DNA from: Actinoallomurus soli
GTDB lineage: Bacteria > Actinomycetota > Actinomycetes > Streptosporangiales > Streptosporangiaceae
Length of the DNA: 64,000 nucleotides
Direction of reading: 5' to 3'
Assembly: GCF_024055715.1 (NCBI RefSeq)
Contig: NZ_JAMXMV010000004.1
Location: 1 to 64,000 of the forward strand
The notes under the pieces are model-generated. The model saw only the letters and a list, made by a program, of their open reading frames with translations. It had not been told where the DNA came from and searched no databases. Below, in pieces: positions 62,661 to 64,000 of the stretch (position 1 is its first letter; every line of letters starts with the position of its first letter). Made by a program: the position numbers and the translations under genes.

Positions 62661-63200
62661 ATGACCACCGCCTCTGCCGCCCCCGGCGTTAAGCCCCCAG
62701 GCCGCCGCCCGCAGTCCGGCCCTCCCCTGCTCGCACCCGTGCTCGCGTTCACCGCGCTGACCATCGGCTACGTCGTCGCGAACCGCGCTACGCCGCACCC
62801 GGACGCCTCCGGCCTCGCCGTTCTGCACCACGCCCGGACCCACGGCACCCCGATCAAGATCGGGGCCTTCCTGCTGCTCGCCTCCGCGGTGCCCCTCGCC
62901 CTCGTCGCGGCGGTGCTCTACCGGCGGCTGCGGGCGCTCGGCATCACCGCGCCGGGTTCGGCCATCACCCTGGTCGGCGGTGTGCTGGCCGCCGGTGCGC
63001 TCGGCCTGAGCGGGATGTTCGTCTGGAGCGGCGGCCGGACGAAGACCGACCCGGCGCTCGCCCGCGCCCTCGCCGACCTGGCCTTCCTGTCAGGCGGTCC
63101 GGCCTTCGCGGCGATGTTCGCCATGCTCATCGCCGGTATCTCGGTGACAGGCCTGCTCGCCGGCCTGCTGCCGCGTACGCGACCCTCCCGCCACCAGTGA
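62661..63200 (+). CDS. four-helix membrane protein
   Basis: This 179-residue protein has a Pro-rich start and four predicted membrane helices (about 25-40, 68-88, 98-117 and 142-165). No catalytic motif is visible; a loop contains WSGGRTKTDPALARAL. It is preceded by GAGGAGATGAG at the ATG. It is 38 bases upstream of the SDR and probably co-transcribed, under the divergent MarR. The function is unknown. Confidence 0.8.
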   Translation: MTTASAAPGVKPPGRRPQSGPPLLAPVLAFTALTIGYVVANRATPHPDASGLAVLHHARTHGTPIKIGAFLLLASAVPLALVAAVLYRRLRALGITAPGSAITLVGGVLAAGALGLSGMFVWSGGRTKTDPALARALADLAFLSGGPAFAAMFAMLIAGISVTGLLAGLLPRTRPSRHQ

Positions 63201-63238
63201 GAGCCCCGGACCGGGCCGAACACCGAGGAGCCCTTCCC

Positions 63239-64000
63239 ATGACCAGCACCTACTCCGACCTCGCCGGCAAGGTCGTCGTCGTCACCGGCGGGTCGCGCGG
63301 CATCGGCGCGCGGACCGCCCGGGCCTTCGCCGCCCAGGGCGCCGAGGTCTGCGCGGTCGGCCGCGACACGGAAGCCCTCGCGCGGGTGGTCGCCGGGATC
63401 GCCCGGGACGGCGGCGTCGCGATCGACGTGGCCGCCGACGTCACCGACTCCGCCGCGCTCGGCGCCGTACGCGACCAGGTCGAGGCGCGACTCGGCCCGG
63501 TCGACGTCCTCGCCGCCTTCGCCGGCGGCCAGGGCTTCCCGGCCCCCTCCGCGGAGCTGACCGAAGAGCGCTGGCGGGAGGTGCTGGACTCCGACCTCAC
63601 CTCGGTGTTCCTGACCATCAGGGCGTTCCTGCCGGGCATGCTCGAACGCGGCCGGGGCTCGATCATCACGATGTCCTCGGCCGCCGGCCGTCAGCCGAGC
63701 CGGGCCAACCTCGCGTACGGCGTGGCCAACGCGGGGCTGGTCATGCTCACCCGCCACCTCGCCACCGAGGTCGGGCCGCGCGGGGTCCGCGTCAACTGCA
63801 TCGCTCCCTCGGCCATCGCGACGGAGAAGGTCCAGGCCCGCATGCCGGCCGAGGTCCGGGCACAGGTCGCCGCGACGCACCCGCTCGGCCGCATCGGCAC
63901 CACCGACGACGTCGCCCAGACGGCCCTGTTCCTGGCCTCCGATGCCTCGTCCTGGCTGACCGGGATCACCATCGACGTCGCGGGCGGCCGGATCACCGGC
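63239..64000 (+). CDS. short-chain dehydrogenase/reductase, partial at window end
   Basis: The frame opens at ATG 63239, eight bases after GAGGAG, and runs off the window after 254 codons. It has the Rossmann motif VVVTGGSRGIGARTA, ADVTD, a modified NNAG as AFAGG, and the catalytic Ser147 and Tyr160. The catalytic Lys of YxxxK is Asn164 (YGVANAG). The C-terminal part (VNCIAPSAIATEK, FLASDASSWLTG, DVAGG) is typical of classical SDRs and nearly complete, so only a few residues are missing. Activity is uncertain because of the Lys loss. Confidence 0.9.
   Translation, partial: MTSTYSDLAGKVVVVTGGSRGIGARTARAFAAQGAEVCAVGRDTEALARVVAGIARDGGVAIDVAADVTDSAALGAVRDQVEARLGPVDVLAAFAGGQGFPAPSAELTEERWREVLDSDLTSVFLTIRAFLPGMLERGRGSIITMSSAAGRQPSRANLAYGVANAGLVMLTRHLATEVGPRGVRVNCIAPSAIATEKVQARMPAEVRAQVAATHPLGRIGTTDDVAQTALFLASDASSWLTGITIDVAGGRITG

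Overview
The window is high-GC DNA with GTG, TTG and ATG starts and strong codon-position bias, typical of a filamentous actinomycete. The supporting markers are the gene order prfB-ftsE-ftsX-S41 protease-smpB-ssrA, a two-piece-free tmRNA with the tag ANSKRTQFALAA, a 180-kDa-class NAD glutamate dehydrogenase, a DUF5753-type XRE regulator and a DUF6912-type protein. A Streptosporangiales/Thermomonosporaceae-like host is my guess; the sequence alone does not fix the genus.

Region 1 (1-7.9 kb, mostly minus strand) is a conserved housekeeping block: prfB, ftsE, ftsX, an S41 C-terminal protease, smpB, a penicillin-binding-protein-like lipoprotein in which all three catalytic motifs are degraded, and ssrA. 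Region 2 (8-11 kb) holds three diverged paralogous lipoproteins. Region 3 (11-26.6 kb) is central metabolism and nitrogen/carbon handling: NAD glutamate dehydrogenase, a Ser/Thr kinase with a repeat-rich tail, acetoacetate-CoA ligase, P5C dehydrogenase (pruA), three HAD hydrolases (one with Asn in place of the nucleophilic Asp), a DUF6912-type protein and a tandem GNAT. Region 4 (26.6-31.2 kb) is a scarred accessory patch: a truncated XRE/DUF5753 gene, a fragment of an HxlR gene, an intact HxlR regulator divergent from an epoxide-hydrolase-like enzyme, and about 0.8 kb of gene-poor, relatively AT-rich DNA.

Region 5 (31.2-34.9 kb) is an ECF sigma factor followed by a secreted PGRP/amidase and a small membrane protein. 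Region 6 (34.9-44.1 kb) is a complete peptide-type ABC transporter operon (binding protein, two permeases, fused double ATPase) divergent from a ROK regulator, an M81 (MlrC) metallopeptidase-family gene and cutC. Region 7 (44.1-47.6 kb) has a hypothetical gene, an Amt ammonium transporter behind a GlnR-like box and with Glu in place of the first twin-His residue, and a secreted alpha/beta hydrolase.

Region 8 (47.9-52.4 kb) is a 1,313-residue secreted multidomain protein ending in a Cys/His/Asn amidase-like domain, overlapped by 10 bp by a small lipoprotein gene. It looks like a secreted effector with a possible immunity or partner protein. Region 9 (52.5-62.0 kb) is a coherent peptidoglycan-sugar salvage locus: an RpiR/MurR regulator, MurQ etherase, a sugar ABC importer without its own ATPase, a divergent amino-sugar kinase, and two exported NagZ-type GH3 enzymes. 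The logic is outside hydrolysis, ABC import, cytoplasmic phosphorylation, then MurQ conversion, replacing the PTS route of enterobacteria. Region 10 (62.1-64 kb) is a MarR regulator divergent from a membrane protein and an SDR that runs off the window; a palindrome overlaps the -35 of the divergent promoter.
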